64,000 bases of DNA from positions 186,001 through 250,000 of the forward strand of contig JAGYXB010001075.1 of the NCBI GenBank assembly GCA_022495005.1, in the 5' to 3' direction. The notes below the pieces were generated by a model. That model was given only the letters and a program-made list of their open reading frames with translations, searched no databases and was not told where the DNA came from. Positions within the stretch are counted from its first letter, which is position 1. The number at the start of each line of letters is the position of its first letter. The DNA comes from Rhyacophila brunnea (lineage: Eukaryota; Arthropoda; Insecta; Trichoptera; Rhyacophilidae). Shown here one piece after another: positions 21,006 through 33,483 of the stretch. Both the position numbers and the translations under genes were made by a program.

Positions 21006-21394
21006 AATGGAGTTAAAAAATAGATACCTACACACAATGACAGAAAATAATATAAAAGCCTGTAAAAATATAAAATATAATTGTTCACCCACAATAGAAT
21101 AACAAAAAAATTATATTGTTTCATGCTATTTAATTAATTATTTCTTACGCAATTTTTAAAATCCAGTTTTCTCGTTAATTACTTTGTACTGTAGTATTTT
21201 CTGTCTTTGTATGTTTTCATTTCCCAAAAGCTTGCTAATCTCAAGAACGTGAATATAAAATATAGAATGCACTAACACAGGTAACATATTTTTTAGCGAA
21301 ATAATATGTTCCCCTTTAAACTTTGAGGGGTTGCGAATCCTTCCCAACCCACCGAAATCCGATAGAGTGGATTTATTCGGAATTTATATTTTTT

Positions 21395-21600
21395 AGCGCA
21401 CCGCGACGGGTGGCTTTGCTCGGGGATTTATTCACAGAATAAAAGCCTCTATGTACGTCCTCCGGCCCCCGCCCCCGTCGGCATCGGGGGTAGTTTTCGG
21501 GAAAATTGCATATCCGGCCGGCGGGGTTTAACAACCCTTCCAGTGCTATCGCGGGAAACGCGAAACCACCCCCGCGGGAATACCGAAATTTCGCTATGCT
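21395..21600. other. GC/CpG-rich island
   Basis: About 200 bp far richer in C+G than its surroundings, with runs such as CGGCCCCCGCCCCCGTCGGC and CCGGCCGGCGGGG. It could be regulatory or a decayed gene fragment. ORFs read through it on both strands but show no motif. Confidence 0.4.
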
Positions 21601-21745
21601 AAATAAATGTTTTAAGATGAGCAAAGGTGTTGTATTTTATGATAAGCAGATGGGAATTGAGAATAGCCGAGGCCTGTTTATCGTGCTTATATAAAATATT
21701 ATTACTTCGGACGTGACTTGGGTCCGGCCCACTGCATAAACACTT

Positions 21746-22465
21746 GATCCGAGAAAGCCTTACCCTACCGTTTGTTTGCAAGTCTATGTATTTTATTATC
21801 GTGAGGTTTTCTTCATTCAAATTTATAATATTTGTTTTACCTTCTTAAAACGGTCCCAGATGATCTGTTGATATGCAACAATATTTGAGGAAAGTAGACT
21901 CGCCTTTTCCTCGACCACCTGTCATGTTTCTACATCCGTTATTCAGACCTAGGTATACTGTGGCGTAACAAACGTAATGTGGCATTCAATGGAAGAAAAG
22001 TAGACTCGACAATTAATATAGTGTACCTATGTACTTCTGGGATTTCTTAGCTGCCACAAAAGACTTTAAAGAAACACCTTTCTCTCAAATACACATTAAT
22101 AATGTGTTAGCTTATTTACGCTAATTATCAAATTTAGTGTTTTCGCATTGCAGATTAGTTTTTTCGGATATCACAATTTGATGCAGGATGATATTTAACA
22201 AAACTGCACTGAGATAAAACACCGTGTAAAACGAGGTTTGAATACAATGCATGTCATTATTTAGTATTGATAGATGAACCATAAAAAGCGCAAATAACAG
22301 TCTATCATACGAATATACCTATATTATAACCGAATGTTCAAACAGGCCACCGTTTGCCAATTCGCCAACCTACAAAATATATTTTTTTCTGTGGCCTTAG
22401 AGTCGCCGTCAAATGTTATACAAAAACTCCATATGAATCCTTCTAGTGTTATAGTGTAACATCGC
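21746..22465 (+). repeat. 720-bp duplicated segment, source-like copy
   Basis: Aligns to 27184-27899 over its full length at roughly 96% by eye, from GATCCGAGAAAGCCTTACCC to TTATAGTGTAACATCGC. Short direct GATC words lie on both sides (21746-21749 and 22466-22469), which could be its own small target duplication. The segment has no ORF or terminal inverted repeats. The 27-kb copy includes the left GATC but not the right. Confidence 0.85.
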
Positions 22466-23135
22466 GATCTAATAGGACGTTTGGCGCACGATAAAATGGG
22501 ACGATTTGCAACCAAGATGTTGGAGAGTTGTAGAACATGTGACGTTACAAAACCAGCAAAGTATTCACCCGATTTTTTCTGATGATAAAATATTTCGTGA
22601 TAACAATCGAGATGTAAAAGATTTTATGACGAAATGTGGTGAAGTAGGGAACATAATACTAATTAATTAAATAAACTGAAAGAAAATGATATGGGGCTGC
22701 ATTTTGACTTACTCAAGGGCGACACTTTGCCCAGGGACGTCACTGTACCTAATGCATATAATAATATGTTAAAAATAAACAGAATTTTTATTAAATTACT
22801 GTTTTTTTTATCAATAATTGTGTAGTGTCTTGTCGTTGAAAGTGTTAAAACGTGCGCGATTTAGGAATCGATTTAGTCAGATGCAATTTTATTCCTCCCA
22901 AAAGGAAGTGTATTATGGAAAACGAACATTTTTCAATAAAAAAGAACGGTAACTGAAAGCCCAATGGAAAACTAACGATAGAAAAGATTGCGATATCTAT
23001 TCCACTTTTTATTGACACATCATATCGGTTCTAGGCGAAGTGATTTCGTTTACCTGATCCCATATCGCGTCAATATATTTTATAACTCGTTGATAGGTAT
23101 TATTAAGGGTATTTTAGAAATAATAGTGGTAATAT
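22466..23135. other. No recognisable feature
   Basis: AT-rich spacer. Confidence 0.4.
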
Positions 23136-23272
23136 AAAGCCAAGCGAGCGAATGGTTGTTCTTCCCCCACTCCAGTGAAATTCTTATGCTCGCTCAACGA
23201 AAAGTGTCTAGGTACGTCAAGAGAATTTCGCTGGAGTGGGGGAAAAAAAACAAACATTCGCTCGCTTGGTCT
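23136..23272. repeat. Short hairpin element
   Basis: Arms of about 50 bp: left AGCCAAGCGAGCGAATGGTT then TTCCCCCACTCCAG; right CTGGAGTGGGGGAA then ACATTCGCTCGCTTGGT. A ~35-bp spacer separates them. Foldback MITE of unknown family. Confidence 0.75.
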
Positions 23273-23726
23273 AAATGCGGCTTTACAGATCAGTCGAGTG
23301 AATACCTACTTGTACTAAAAACGGTCAAGTGCCAAATTGGATGTTTTTATATCCGTGTGGTAGTAGGTATAATGTCCTACAATCACATATAGTTTTGACG
23401 ATACTTTTTGAATGGTCTGTAGGTATTTAGATGTTGAGTTTAATTCACTAGGGTTAACGTAGGGACTCCGGGCACTAACCTTTTTGATTGTGGAGAATCT
23501 TCCCGGAACCCACTCGCACATATTGTCTTGTTATGTTTATTTAAATGTTTGGATCGGCTCGCGCTCACCTGTATTGTTACAGTCATTAGTATATTATATT
23601 GTTTTGTAATTAAGTGTTTGCAGTTGATGTCAATCTAAAGTAGGAGGTGCCCAGTATCAATATGGATTGGTATACATTTGTAAAGTAGGAAGGGAATAAG
23701 ACAAATTTGGCGCTTTATTTTGTATT

Positions 23727-24400
23727 ACTTTTCAAAATGTCTCAAAGACAAAAGTGATGAGGAACTGTTTTTCGGACCCTGCGATTGTCTGTATTAATGG
23801 CACCCAACTCGAGCAAGTTAGCAGCTACGTCTATCTCCGACAGCAGGTGCCCATAGAGGAAGCATGCACGATGAAATTGCTCGAAGAACAAAGCTGGGAT
23901 GGAGTGTTTTCGGACGTCTGAATGGTATCTTCAAGAGTGACCTACCATTATGTCTTAAGCGAAGGATGTTCAACCAATGTGTGCTACCCGTGCTCATGCA
24001 TGGCTGCGAGACGTGGACCCTCAACACAAGAGATGTCCAAAGGCTAAGAGTAGCACAGCGAGGCATGGAGAGGTGTATGTTGGGCATCGTAATAGAAACG
24101 AATGGGTTAGGAAGCAGACAGGAGTACGCGATGTTATAGACGTTGCCAAACAGCTGAAATGGAGATGGGCGGGGCACATTGCTCGCCGAAAGGACGGCCG
24201 CTGGACGAATGCTATCATCAAGTGGTACCCAAGGGGCACGAAACGGCCACAGGGTCGCCCTAAAAGTAAAGTAAAGTTCGGCGGAAATACGTGGCTCGTG
24301 GCTGCGAATGACACAGGACCGAGAGAGTTGGAAGAAGCTTGGGGAGGCCTTCATCCAGCAGTGGATTGACCCCGGCTGATGATGATGATCACTTTTCAAA
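23727..24400 (+). pseudogene. RTE-like retrotransposon C-terminal part with 10-bp duplication
   Basis: Insert 23737-24390 starts just after the FADD box (SKTKVMRNCF) and ends GGCTGATGATGATGAT. A 10-bp direct repeat ACTTTTCAAA (23727-23736, 24391-24400) marks the insertion. The coding part reads MHDEIARRTKLGWSVFGRLN, then WTLNTRDVQRLRVAQRGMER and WRWAGHIARRKDGRW. It carries a 1-bp deletion at about 23852, a deletion in the GITRKDRKRN region near 24090, loss of the RWIDELV codons near 24265 and a small insertion (CTCGTGG) near 24297. The protein is therefore dead. Confidence 0.88.
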
Positions 24401-27162
24401 TGTCGTGACCGATAAATCTTGATGGAAAGTCATTCCATAAAATATACATATAATTTAATCCACAGATTAGTGTGAATATTGACATGGTTCAGATTTCTTT
24501 GTTTTGTACAAAATATCAGTAGGTATATGGGTATGTTATATAAATTACGTAATACAAATTAAAAACATCTCTCCGTTTTACCTATCCAAAATTCCACCCC
24601 TCACGGTACTTATATCGGGGCAGAGTGAAGGCTCCCTCAATGAGCTCGTTTACTTGGTTTCTGCACTTAGGCTTCTGCACTTCCTTTGCTTCACGTTCCT
24701 CAAAGGCTATCCGAAACCACCACATTCACCGGTCTACTAACAACAACATATATTCGAAAAAATGTAAAAACCGTTTCTTCATTTTGAGTATAGCTTACTG
24801 GTCTGTTCTAAATTTCTAAATACAATATTGGATGAATACTATATTACAAACAATTCAATGTTCCTTACTTATATGATAATTTAACGTTTATTGATTAACG
24901 GACAGTAAAATGTCGTTAGTATATTATTAAGAATATAGATTTGCTTTTAAATCAGTGGCGAGACACTATTTAGTTTTCGATTTATTTCAATTAACTAAAA
25001 TAAATTAACCCTAGCCAATAATAAGCAACCCCACTGTTTGATGATGCTGCATATTTTACAGGATGCCGTTCAATTCCAATTTATAAAGAGAATATTCTGA
25101 TTGTTTGTATTGCTCTGATTATTGCCGTGTTATGCATTTGTAAACCAAAAGAAATATAAAAATAATAAATATTATTATCGATGTCAACTGATAGTAAAAA
25201 TTAAACAATAAAATAAATTAACTGTGGAAATTGAATCCGAACCGTAACCAAAACCATTCTAGTTTTGGTCGAATCAAAATGGAGCAATACTAAAACTGGC
25301 TCTAAATCTGTCCCATGTCACATTTGAAAAGGAAGCTTTTTGAATTATTAAGTGTTACATAATATTACACTTCATAATTCAATTCATTAATGTTACAAAA
25401 CGATCCATAATACGCCGCCTAAGAAAATTCGTGGATTTGAGAAATAATGAAGTCGTTATGATATTACAAATACTCATTATCCGTATACTAAATCTAAACT
25501 AGACGTAGATATTTATTCTGACTGTCGTGCTGGGAAAATTATTATTGATTATAATGATAACTTTTTTCAGTGCAAGTATAGAGATATATATTAATGATTT
25601 TGAAATACGTTTTGCCACTGCCTTGTCCTTTTCGCAAAGGAGAAAATTTTGGGGTCACATTTCAATTAATCATGTCAGAGAGAGAAAAATCCAAACGGTT
25701 ATATAAATAGTATATTATTTAACCTATTCATTAGATGTTTGTTATGTGAAAAGGTATCTCGAAACCCTTCGATTTTTTTACGTTTCACTGAAGTTTCCAT
25801 TTGGACGGCTGTTACCAGTTTTATGAATATTATTCGAATGTACCTAATATTTTGAATTTCAAATTTTTTGTTCAAGAATTTCTTGTGTGAATCTACTCTA
25901 CTCCTAACATTATGTTTAACATGTACCATGTTATAGTTATATCAATAAAATGATAGCATATAGGTACAATGAAAGTCAATAAACATGTCTGGTTTAGCTT
26001 ATAGTACAGTAGGCACTATTAATAATATTATTCAGTAACGACTCCATGTCGGCTTAAGTGGTTTATTGAGAGTTATTGTTTTATATGTTGCAGAGGTTGA
26101 TAACTGTCGGTATTCGGATATAAAATGACATATTATTATTAAAATGTTAATAAGATGCAATCGTCATGATTCATATAAACATATTTTTCAATTGAAAACC
26201 TATTATTCTTATAATTTATTGATTAATGACAGTTCAAATGCATTATTAAAGCGGCCATGATTGTTATTAAATTGTGTGGAATAAGTATTTTAATATACTT
26301 ATTGTATTTTATCTTAATTAATTCAAAATTACAATGACTTTTCACCACGAATTTATTGTTACTTTTTAAAATATAACGTAATTCAAGGTTAAGTGCAGCG
26401 GTTCCCAAAGTGTACGCCGCGGAATATTCCAATATTTATATGAACCGTTGAAATTCTCATAATTTTATGCATACACCTCATGAGTTAGTCGACAATAAAA
26501 TTTGACCCTTACCCAATTATATGATGTGATAAAAAGGAAGTATTATCCAAAAACCAACATAATTACGCTCTGACTTTGGGCACCATAGAAAAATTCTGAT
26601 GCTCAAATAACACACAAGTTACATCTTATGTTGGGGAACTACTGGTTTATTTATATCCTAGTTGAAAAAAACCTATAATATTCAATTACAATATTCAGGT
26701 TCATTAACATTTTCCCCCCCTATGAGGAGCGTGTAGATCCCAGATTAAGTTTTTTGGTATTTTTTAACAGCTATGTGTATTTTGTATCTATCTGTTCGAT
26801 AATGTATACGACGTTCGGCGTGTATTGAGAGTATAATGTAATTACGAATAAATTGAATCGCTGGTTGCCGACCGCCGACTGGTCAAATGATTTATTTGCT
26901 GGTTGGTGCAATCGAATCAGTGACGTGGCGACGTCAATTGACGTTTCCTGAATGAAACAGAGCCCCCCTCGCGAGATTATTGTGCACCGCACATGTTGTG
27001 CACATAACATTCACTACACAATTTATAATATACGAGGCGCACTCTGTGTGCGTGGACCAATTTAAATTGATTCCGTTTTTACGATGTTGATAAAAGAAGC
27101 TTGCAATTAAATGATTATGCACTCTATTTACTCTGACTTGCAACTCGTCGTTGTAATATGAA
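24401..27162. other. Spacer, no gene recognised
   Basis: About 2.7 kb of AT-rich DNA. A CAGTGGCGAGAC word at 24954 resembles hAT-type ends but no partner with a matching duplication was found. ORFs of 60-80 codons are scattered on both strands without motifs or splice context. Confidence 0.4.
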
Positions 27163-27926
27163 AACCTTCTATGTCTATTTCAGGATCCGAGAAAGCCTTA
27201 CCCTACCGTTTGTTTGCAAGTCTATGTATTTTATTATCTTGAGGTTTTCTTCATTCAAATTTATAATATTTGTTTTACCTTCTTAAAACGGTCCCAGATG
27301 ATCTGTTGATATGCAACAATATTTGAGGAAAGTAGACTCGCCTTTTCCTCGGTCACCTGTCATGTTTCTACATCCGTTATTCAGACGTAGGTATACTGTG
27401 GCGTAACAAACATAATGTGGCATTCAATGGTAGAAAAGTAGACTCGACAATTAATATAGTGTACCTATGTACTTCTGGGATTTCTTAGCTGCCACAAAAG
27501 ACTTTAAAGAAACACCTTTCTCTCAAATACACATTAATAATGTGTTAGCTTATTAGCACTAATTATAAAATTTAGTGTTTTCGCATTGCAGATTAGTTTT
27601 TTCGGATATCACGATTTGATGCAGGATGATATTTAACAAAACTGCACTGAGATAAAACGCCGTGTAAAACGAGGTTTTGCAATGCATGTCATTATTTAGT
27701 ATTGATAGATGAACAATAAAAAGCGCAAATAACAGTCTATCATACGAATATACCTACATTATAACCAAATGTTCAAACAGGCCACCATTTGTCAATTCGC
27801 CAACCTACAAAATATATTTTTTCTATGGCTTTGGAGTCGCCGTCAAATGTTATACAAAAACTCCATATGAATCCTTCTAGAGTTATAGTGTAACATCGCC
27901 TATAACCTTCTATGTCTATTTCAGGA
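27163..27926 (+). mobile_element. Inserted 716-bp duplicate with 23-bp flanking direct repeat
   Basis: The segment 27184-27899 is the second copy of 21746-22465. It is flanked by an exact 23-bp direct repeat (beginning AACCTTCTATGTC and ending TTTCAGGA) at 27163-27185 and 27904-27926, with four extra bases (CTAT) at the right junction. Most copy differences are single-base. There is no poly(A) tail, terminal inverted repeat or ORF. A duplication this long is atypical of DNA transposons. Confidence 0.85.
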
Positions 27927-28034
27927 AACGTAAAAGTATTGTAACCAGTGAAGTTTCCACCGATTTACCTTTATATGGTAGAGATATAGTCTAACAATTA
28001 TTATTTGATGATGATGAAAAAAGAATAAAAGGTT

Positions 28035-29430
28035 TTAAGGGGGGACATGCTCGTCGAAGGTCAAAATTGAGTTTTTATTGTATATTCAAACCATGATCCT
28101 GGACACTCCTTAAACGTTGTAGATGATCTATTTATATACTTTTGAAGCCTTATTATCCTTTATAGTTATTTTAAACATTTGATGACTGCATGAAGTATTT
28201 TTGTTACATAAAATAGTATTCTTTTAAACCTCTCGCTCTAATGTTTTAGAATATAGTCATATTTCGGTACATAACTGTGCAGTGGTGTTAAGATTTTTAC
28301 ATTTATTAATTTTTAAACGCATTTATAAAACCATTAGTATAATTTATTAGATAATTTTTGTAAAATATTCACGATAAAAATTATATTGATAATCTCTGTG
28401 ATCCCAAATTTGACAAGAATTAGGCATTTTATTATTCAAAAAATCGGCAAGATTAACACATTTTAAGATGATTCTAAAGATATTTATTATAAGCTATGTC
28501 TTTGACCATTCAAGTGTGATAAAAATCTTATGAATAATGATTGCTTTATAATAATTATTGACCTAAGAATAAGGTAGTGTTTTTTTGAAATACGCCATTT
28601 CTTTTGTCATTCCTCAGTGGTTAAGCTACAACATACGGCTGTAGCCATAAATTGACAAACTATAATTGAAGTAAAGAGTAAAATGATATTAACGCGCGTG
28701 TTTGAACATGTACCGTTTAAAAAAAAATAAAAAAAAATTCGGTTAGGTACATGTTCAAACACGCGCGTTAACATAATTTTACTCCCTACTTTAATTATAG
28801 TTTGTCATTTTATGGCTACGGCCGTATGTTGTAGCTTAACCACTAGGGAATGACAATCGAAATGGCGTATTTCAAAAAAACACTACCTTATTCTTAGGTC
28901 AATAATTATTATAAAGCAATCATTATTCATAAGATGTTTATCACACTTTAATGGTCAAAAACATAGCTTATAATAAGTATCTTTAGAATCATCTTCAAAT
29001 GTGTTAATCTTGCCGATTTTTTGAATAATAAAATGCCTAATTCTTGTCAAATTTGGGATCACAGAGATTATCAATATAATTTTTATCGTGAATATTTTAC
29101 AAAAATTATCTCGTAATAAATTATACTAATGGTTTTATAAATGCGTTTAAAAATTAATAAATGTAAAAAATCTTAACACCACTGCACAGTTATGTACCGA
29201 AATATGACTATATTCTAAAACATTAGAGCGAGAGGTTTAAAAGAATACTATTTTATGTAACAAAAATACTTTATGCAGTCATCAAATGTTTAAAATAACT
29301 ATAAAGGATAATAAGGCTTCAAAATTATATAAATAGATTATCTACAACGTTTAAGGAGTGTCCAGGATCATGGTTTGAAAATACAATAAAAACTCAATTT
29401 TGACCTTCGACGAGCATGTCCCCCCTTTAA
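28035..29430. repeat. ~1.39-kb near-perfect palindrome flanked by TTAA
   Basis: Two arms of about 690 bp are inverted copies with only scattered mismatches, meeting around 28720-28740 at an A-rich apex flanked by CGCGCGTGTTTGAACATGTA and its complement. The outer ends are GGGGGGACATGCTCGTCGAA and its inverse, bordered by TTAA at 28035-28038 and 29427-29430. No ORF of note. It looks like a foldback element using TTAA sites; its ends differ from both the piggyBac element and the TTAA MITE family. Confidence 0.92.
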
Positions 29431-29510
29431 GTATTAATTTAAAATGAATAAGCTAAAAAACTTGGGAAATTAATCTTATCGACTGAGGTTACTTGATGGA
29501 AGTTGAATTC

Positions 29511-29684
29511 TAGAATCTTCTATAAGCTGGCGTTCACGTCACGTCGTTCGCGGATAGAGAGTATTGAACCATCGCGTTCGACTGTTACAAGTTTTCAATG
29601 GGAGGGAACGAGAGAGAATGCAGTGCTGAATGCTGAAGCGAGGGGGGGGGGGGAACCGCACGCCAGCTTATAGAAGATAGACTC
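29511..29684. repeat. Small MITE with a G homopolymer
   Basis: Inverted ends ATCTTCTATAAGCTGGCGT (29515) and its complement (ending 29678) enclose about 160 bp with CpG-rich content and a run of about 13 G at 29642-29653. Target duplication is unclear. Confidence 0.65.
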
Positions 29685-30169
29685 TAATTAATTTATATTA
29701 ATATATATTAAATAGGTATATAATATATCACTGATGTTATTCAAATGTATCCACAATAGTGTAAGAATGATTAGAAAATAACAAAAGAGAGAAAAATACA
29801 TTTTTTACGATCACGTCGATTATGCAATATGAGTATTAGAAATGGCGCGTTTAAATGACGTTTATAAATTTAGTGAATAAAAAATAAAATACTGGTTTAC
29901 TATAAATAAGTACGACTTGCCACTTTACACCAATGGGCGCCCTGTGTGTGTAGGCAGGTCTTGCTTTGCCTAGGAGCGGCAATTATTTGCTATATTTTTT
30001 TGTGAAGAATAAATATTTACTTGCCTAAGAATAAATAGTAAAACATCATTAAGTATAATATTATAATATGTAGATCAGGTAATCTACTTATACCTACATC
30101 ATTACAATTTTTTCTAGGTATGTCACTGTATAATACAGTTTTATGGAGTGATTTTTTAAAAAATATATT
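29685..30169. other. No recognisable feature
   Basis: AT-rich spacer between two inverted-repeat elements. Confidence 0.4.
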
Positions 30170-30555
30170 TGAAGCGCCTAATTTCAAAAGCCCCTAAAAC
30201 GGTTTTTTGAAAATTTTTGAGTTAGATATGTATTTAGATGGATATTTTTGTTACCTATATGATGGCAAAAAATTGACCTTAAAAAAACGCCAAAAACCGT
30301 CAATACGTATGATCAAAAATTACGGTAAATTTCAAAACCCGCGAAAATGGTTGGCTGTGCTTTTCAAATACCCCTAAAATGGAAAGCCAAAATACTCTTT
30401 AGAATGTAACTAATTAAAAAATGAATACATAAAGTTCACAGATTTAATAGATATGATTTTTTCTCATTTTTCTCAAAACTACCTAAAATCGTTTTTCTCA
30501 TTTTTCTCAGAACTACCTAAAATCGTTTTAGGGGCTTTTGAAACTAGGCGCTTCA
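30170..30555. repeat. MITE with ~33-bp terminal inverted repeats
   Basis: Left end TGAAGCGCCTAATTTCAAAA followed by GCCCCTAAAACG; right end the inverse with one or two changes. The interior includes a ~34-bp tandem pair around TCTCATTTTTCTCA...CTACCTAAAATCG at 30455-30526. Non-coding. Confidence 0.82.
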
Positions 30556-30924
30556 TTTAGTTAACCAATTCATTTTTAATAACAATGTAACACTAAGGTT
30601 TTCGTAATAGGACGTCGAGCTACATCTAGTTCTAGCATGTAAGTACCCACGATGATTGTAACTGCAGAGTGTGATCGTTAATAATTAATATTTGTTTGAA
30701 AACTCGTAAAATCAATTGCCATTAATTAATATTGATGCGATTATTACTCACCATAAACAACAATGTATTTACCTACTGGATGATTCATAAAGTTATACAA
30801 ACATAACGTCATCATAACAAAACAACCATTGTTTTAGACTAATTAGTTGTTAAATTCTTTATTACACGATTTTTTAATAAATATATTTCTGTGGTTTTAT
30901 GAAATTACTTATGAATCTTTTACA

Positions 30925-32222
30925 CATTTATTTATTTATTTATAAAAAAGAGTATTACGGCATTACAGCTTTTGGCCAATGCGCCATAATACATAATACA
31001 TACAAATATATAAAAATATCTTAATTACAAATAACAACTAACATGACAAGAAAGAGGAAAAGACAGCATGTGTAAATATTAAAGAAATATGATAATATAT
31101 ACAATTATAAATTTATCCTATTTAAAACGTCTACAAACATTATATAATTAATAAAAACAAATCAACCTTTATGGTGCCATCAAATAAGCTAATTGCACGA
31201 TACACAGCATCATGAAACATAACATCTGTCCTGCGACGAGGTATCTTGAAGACCGTGGAGCTGCGAGTGATATTGGTGGGAACATGAAAATTAATATTTG
31301 CCAGTATATGCGGATTGTAAATGAACCCACGAAGAAGTAAAAAGAAATGCTTTAAAAGAACAATCACTCTTCGGGTAGACAGGGATTGCATTGATAGCAT
31401 ACCCAGAAGAAAACGAGTCGGGAAATTCATTTTATTGTCATTATCATAAGGAAAGAACCCGTATGTTCTTAAGTAGAGAAATCTAAGAAATCTATTGTGG
31501 ACTCGATCCAGCTTAATTGTGTGCATGAACCTATTAGGACTCCAAATAATGCTGGCATATTCAAGAATACTCAACACAAATGATACGTATAATGTACGTA
31601 GCACTCGGACGTTTTCGAATGATTTTGAAACCCTCATAACAAAACCAAGCATTTTGCTAGATCTAGTACTGATGTTAAGAATATGCTGATTGAAAGTGAA
31701 CTTTGTATCATACAATACTCCCAAATCTTTTATCTCCGTTACCCTACTCAATATTATACCAGACCAATGTGTATGGGAACAATAAGGTGTGCCTTGAACG
31801 ATTGAATGAAATAATATTACATTTGGAGGTAGCGAATTCAAGTTTATTTAAGATAGACCATTGCGAGATAGCATCTAGGTCAGACTGCAACATCGCACAG
31901 CATAATGGGGTTTCAATAGTTCGAAAAAGTTTAAGATCATCTGCGAATAGCAAACAAGAAGAATTGGTTATAACTTTGACAATATCATCAAAAATATTAA
32001 AAACAAAATTGGGCCAAGATTTGAACCTTGAGGAACGCCAGAGTTTGTTCTAAAAATCCGCGATTCATTCCCATGGTAATCAACAAATTGACGGCGATTT
32101 TTCAAATAAGAAGCAAAAAAACATATTATACTATATGACGCGCCAAATGTACAAAGCTTTTGTAATAAAATATCGTGATCAACACGATCAAATGCCTTGG
32201 AAATATCTGTGTACACAGCTTT
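30925..32222 (-). pseudogene. Jockey/CR1-like non-LTR reverse transcriptase relic
   Basis: Minus-strand remnant. It opens with YTDISKAFDRVDHDILLQKL (motif A), followed by SGVPQGSNLGPILF (motif B), FADDLK at about 31936-31947 (motif C) and a C-terminal domain ending VYRAISLF. Reading-frame changes occur near 31955-31990 and 31745-31840, so at least two frameshifts break it. The 3' end is a short AT repeat (complement of TTTATTTATTTATTTAT) at 30925-30942. Endonuclease and N-terminus are absent. It ends at MITE copy D, so 5' truncation and MITE insertion nearly coincide. Exact clade uncertain. Confidence 0.82.
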
Positions 32223-32228
32223 TACAAG

Positions 32229-32820
32229 TTAAGAGCATACATAAGTGAAACGGCAAATAAATTTCAACAATAGTTCGGACGAAATTTCGCATCGTCGCCC
32301 AGTGTTGCCATGTCTACTGAAATTTTGGTCAGGAAAAGAAGGTATTATGATATTTGTGATATACTTTTTACATGATTTTTTAAAAGACACTTGTGAGATT
32401 ATGTCAATATGCATGCTTTCACCAAACACAGTCGTTTAATTTCATACATTTTTGTCAATCTACTGATATTTTGAAAAAAAAATCAAAAAATCTACTGAAT
32501 TTTGAAAATTTTAGTTGGCAACACTCAGACGTCGCCTATCGCCGAGGCATTCGAGGTGGGAGCACGTCGATTTTTTTTTTGTGATTGTGTCGTAAGAATA
32601 TATTGTGTAAAGATGACTAAAAAACGTTATACCTCTACTCGAAAAGCAAACATGTCAATGAATACACTATTATTATTACTAATATAACAATAAAAATAAC
32701 AATAAATGGACGTATTTTTATGACAAATTATGTTCCGTTAGGCACGTGTCATTAGCACAATCTGCGCGTCGCATAGTTACGATCTTTTTAGACCATGCCT
32801 CAGCTGAGGTACAGCCTTAA
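32229..32820 (+). repeat. TTAA MITE family, copy D, with nested hAT-like MITE
   Basis: Bounded by TTAA at 32229-32232 and 32817-32820; ends GAGCATACATAAGTGAAACG and CTCAGCTGAGGTACAGCC. About 230 bp longer than copy A because a second element (32300-32528) is inserted. The interior beyond it matches copy C (GATGACTAAAAAACGTTA and the GACCATGCCTCAGC end). Confidence 0.83.
32292..32536. repeat. hAT-like MITE nested in copy D
   Basis: Element 32300-32528 has ends CAGTGTTGCCA and, inverted, CTGAGTGTTGCCA. It is flanked by TCGTCGCC (32292-32299) and ACGTCGCC (32529-32536), an 8-bp duplication with one mismatch. CAG-starting ends plus 8 bp are hAT hallmarks. TCTACTGA.ATTTTG repeats lie near both ends. 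Confidence 0.72.
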
Positions 32821-32904
32821 GGAACCGGGTTGTTTTATTTCTTTGTTTGTTTGTTTTATTTCTTCAAAAACATTAAATTTCTCTTATTTATGTTATAATT
32901 TTGT

Positions 32905-33250
32905 AATGTACCTAATACCCGTTTACACGTGCATGGATTTACTGTTGACAGTACCTATTATCGCGGCCATAACAATAAAATGCACGTGTAAACATGTATT
33001 ATCATGCAAGTTGTAAGATTGCATTCATGAGTCAAGAAAGTTCGGAAGCTTCTGAATTTTCACGCGACAGTTGGGATTTGTACTATATCTGCGCCTGCGC
33101 AATAGAACGATAGTGCCGAACCTGCCAGTAAAAAAACGAATTACACCGCGAAGACTCATTTTGAGTATGACCGATTTTTACGACCTGTCAAATAAAATAG
33201 TACTGTAAAATGAAAACATCGCGTCTCGCTAACTCTTGAAAAATGCGTAG
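32905..33250 (+). repeat. Dispersed MITE (family of 45388-45825), truncated copy
   Basis: Aligns to 45385-45715 at roughly 93% by eye: TTTACACGTGCATGGATTTA, TATTATCGCGGCCATAACAA, CACGCGACAGTTGGGATTTG, CACCGCGAAGACTCATTTTG and CTCGCTAACTCTTGAAAAAT. The right terminal part present at 45.7 kb is missing here. Confidence 0.8.
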
Positions 33251-33406
33251 ACAGTGTTGGTTTTAGTTACGTGATTGTTTGTGGCGCTTACTGGTTTGGA
33301 GGCACTCTCGTGACAACTTCGACTGTGACATATAATATGTGGGTATTGCAATACAATATTACGTTGTCAGGAATTTTTATGTTTTGATTATTTTGTTTTA
33401 TTTAAA

Positions 33407-33470
33407 ATGTTTTCGAATGATGCAGCAACATTGTCTTCTTTATTGAAAAACATCACTGCTCTCAAAAGTT
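33407..33470 (+). other. Candidate host gene, coding exon 1
   Basis: An ATG opens 21 codons plus one base: MFSNDAATLSSLLKNITALK then S. A donor-like GTAATA follows at 33471. Joined to 34019-34078 the reading frame is continuous (the split codon becomes TGT, Cys). Upstream there is no good evidence for earlier coding exons. No family is recognised; residues are mixed hydrophobic and polar, as in a globular N-terminus. A retrotransposon tail lies in the proposed 548-bp intron. This is the best host-gene candidate in the window, but a chance arrangement cannot be excluded. Confidence 0.38.
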
Positions 33471-33483
33471 GTAATATTTGTAT

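Noticed and set aside
24954..25619. hAT element between CAGTGGCG and TTTGCCACTG
   Set aside because: The outer 8-bp flanks (TTTTAAAT and CCTTGTCC) do not match, so the pairing is probably accidental.
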